From positions 1-5,278 of the forward strand of contig CANJKY010000345.1 in assembly GCA_947474875.1 (NCBI GenBank): DNA of 5,278 bases, given 5' to 3'. The position numbers and the translations under genes were made by a program. The notes under the pieces are model-generated. The model was not told where the DNA came from. It did no database searches and saw only the letters and a program-made list of their open reading frames with translations. Positions 5,072 through 5,278 of this stretch are shown here, one piece after another; the stretch's first letter is position 1; each line of letters starts with the position of its first letter. This stretch comes from Gemmataceae bacterium. Lineage in GTDB: Bacteria > Planctomycetota > Planctomycetia > Gemmatales > Gemmataceae.

Positions 5072-5278
5072 ATGGCGACCCAGTTCACCCGCCGGCCGGC
5101 GCTCCGGTTTGAGTTGCTCGAAGATCGGGCCGTCCCCGCCACCCTGTTCGTGGACGACGACCGACAGCAGATTCCGTCCGCCAAGTACACGACCATTCAA
5201 GCAGCGGTGGACGCGGCGAAGGCCGGCGACACCATCGTCGTCGCCAAGGGAACCTACACCGAGCAGGTGACGTTCGCG
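5072..5278 (+). CDS. Secreted planctomycete protein with LEDR N-terminal motif and parallel beta-helix, 3'-partial
   Basis: 69 codons are visible with no stop; the gene continues beyond the right edge. The ATG is set by the AGGAG site at 5058-5062. Residues 1-14 are rich in arginine (RRPALRFE) and lead into LLEDRAVPAT (15-24). This is the short planctomycete extracellular motif (Pfam PF07595, Planc_extracel, as I recall it) that opens many large secreted or surface proteins of this phylum in place of an ordinary signal peptide. From LFVDDD (25-30) the chain runs into YTTIQAAVDAAKAGDTIVVA (39-58) and GTYTEQVTF (60-68). That is the typical first turn of a right-handed parallel beta-helix of the pectate-lyase or NosD-like type. 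I infer a large extracellular protein; whether it is a polysaccharide-acting enzyme or a structural adhesin-like protein depends on sequence outside the window. Confidence 0.9.
   Translation, partial: MATQFTRRPALRFELLEDRAVPATLFVDDDRQQIPSAKYTTIQAAVDAAKAGDTIVVAKGTYTEQVTFA

Noticed and set aside
5055..5072. Five-codon leader ORF (MRRLR) whose TGA shares a base with the LEDR start ATG
   Set aside because: It has no ribosome binding site of its own; its ATG-AGG-AGA simply contains the ribosome binding site of the next gene, so chance is the simplest explanation.
4022..5200. 392-residue - strand frame across the membrane protein gene
   Set aside because: It is out of frame with the real membrane protein, rich in Arg and Gly, and extends through the divergent promoter into the LEDR gene.

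Overview
The window looks like chromosomal DNA from a planctomycete, most likely family Gemmataceae (Gemmata and relatives). Four things point there: strongly G/C-ending codons; a DUF1501 protein with a twin-arginine leader; a small one-helix protein with a 'GRLS..EIV.QFEELN' segment that I recall from that group; and, at the right edge, a protein start carrying the planctomycete 'LLEDRAVPA' motif ahead of a beta-helix region. This assignment comes from recognising families by eye; no database was searched.

Layout, left to right. (1) 1-1730 (+): a long, lysine-rich, probably exported protein of unknown function, open at its 5' end. (2) 1738-1765: a strong hairpin terminator shared with the convergent gene. 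(3) 1783-2274 (-): a small protein with one N-terminal membrane helix. (4) 2275-2660: a 386-bp non-coding stretch with a GC-rich hairpin close to the gene-2 start, a second hairpin in a locally AT-richer patch, and a terminator that is a near copy of the first. (5) 2661-3956 (-): a complete DUF1501 protein. (6) 3957-4092: a compact regulatory spacer that reads, in transcription order, as terminator, ECF-type promoter, ribosome binding site, start codon. (7) 4093-4848 (-): a membrane protein with a charged N-terminal tail and about five membrane segments. (8) 4849-5071: a divergent promoter region containing a 38-bp dyad. (9) 5072-5278 (+): the first 69 codons of a secreted LEDR-motif/beta-helix protein that runs off the window.

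No operon or shared pathway is evident. Each gene seems to have its own terminator or promoter. The common theme is the cell envelope: at least four of the five products are predicted to be exported or membrane-bound. There is no sign of a mobile element, CRISPR array, tRNA or rRNA. I found no clear new multi-gene system. The most interesting leads are the candidate ECF promoter with an inverted repeat in its spacer, the possibly leaderless membrane-protein gene with a duplicated basic motif in its tail, the concentric dyad at 4922-4959, and the dispersed terminator repeat.
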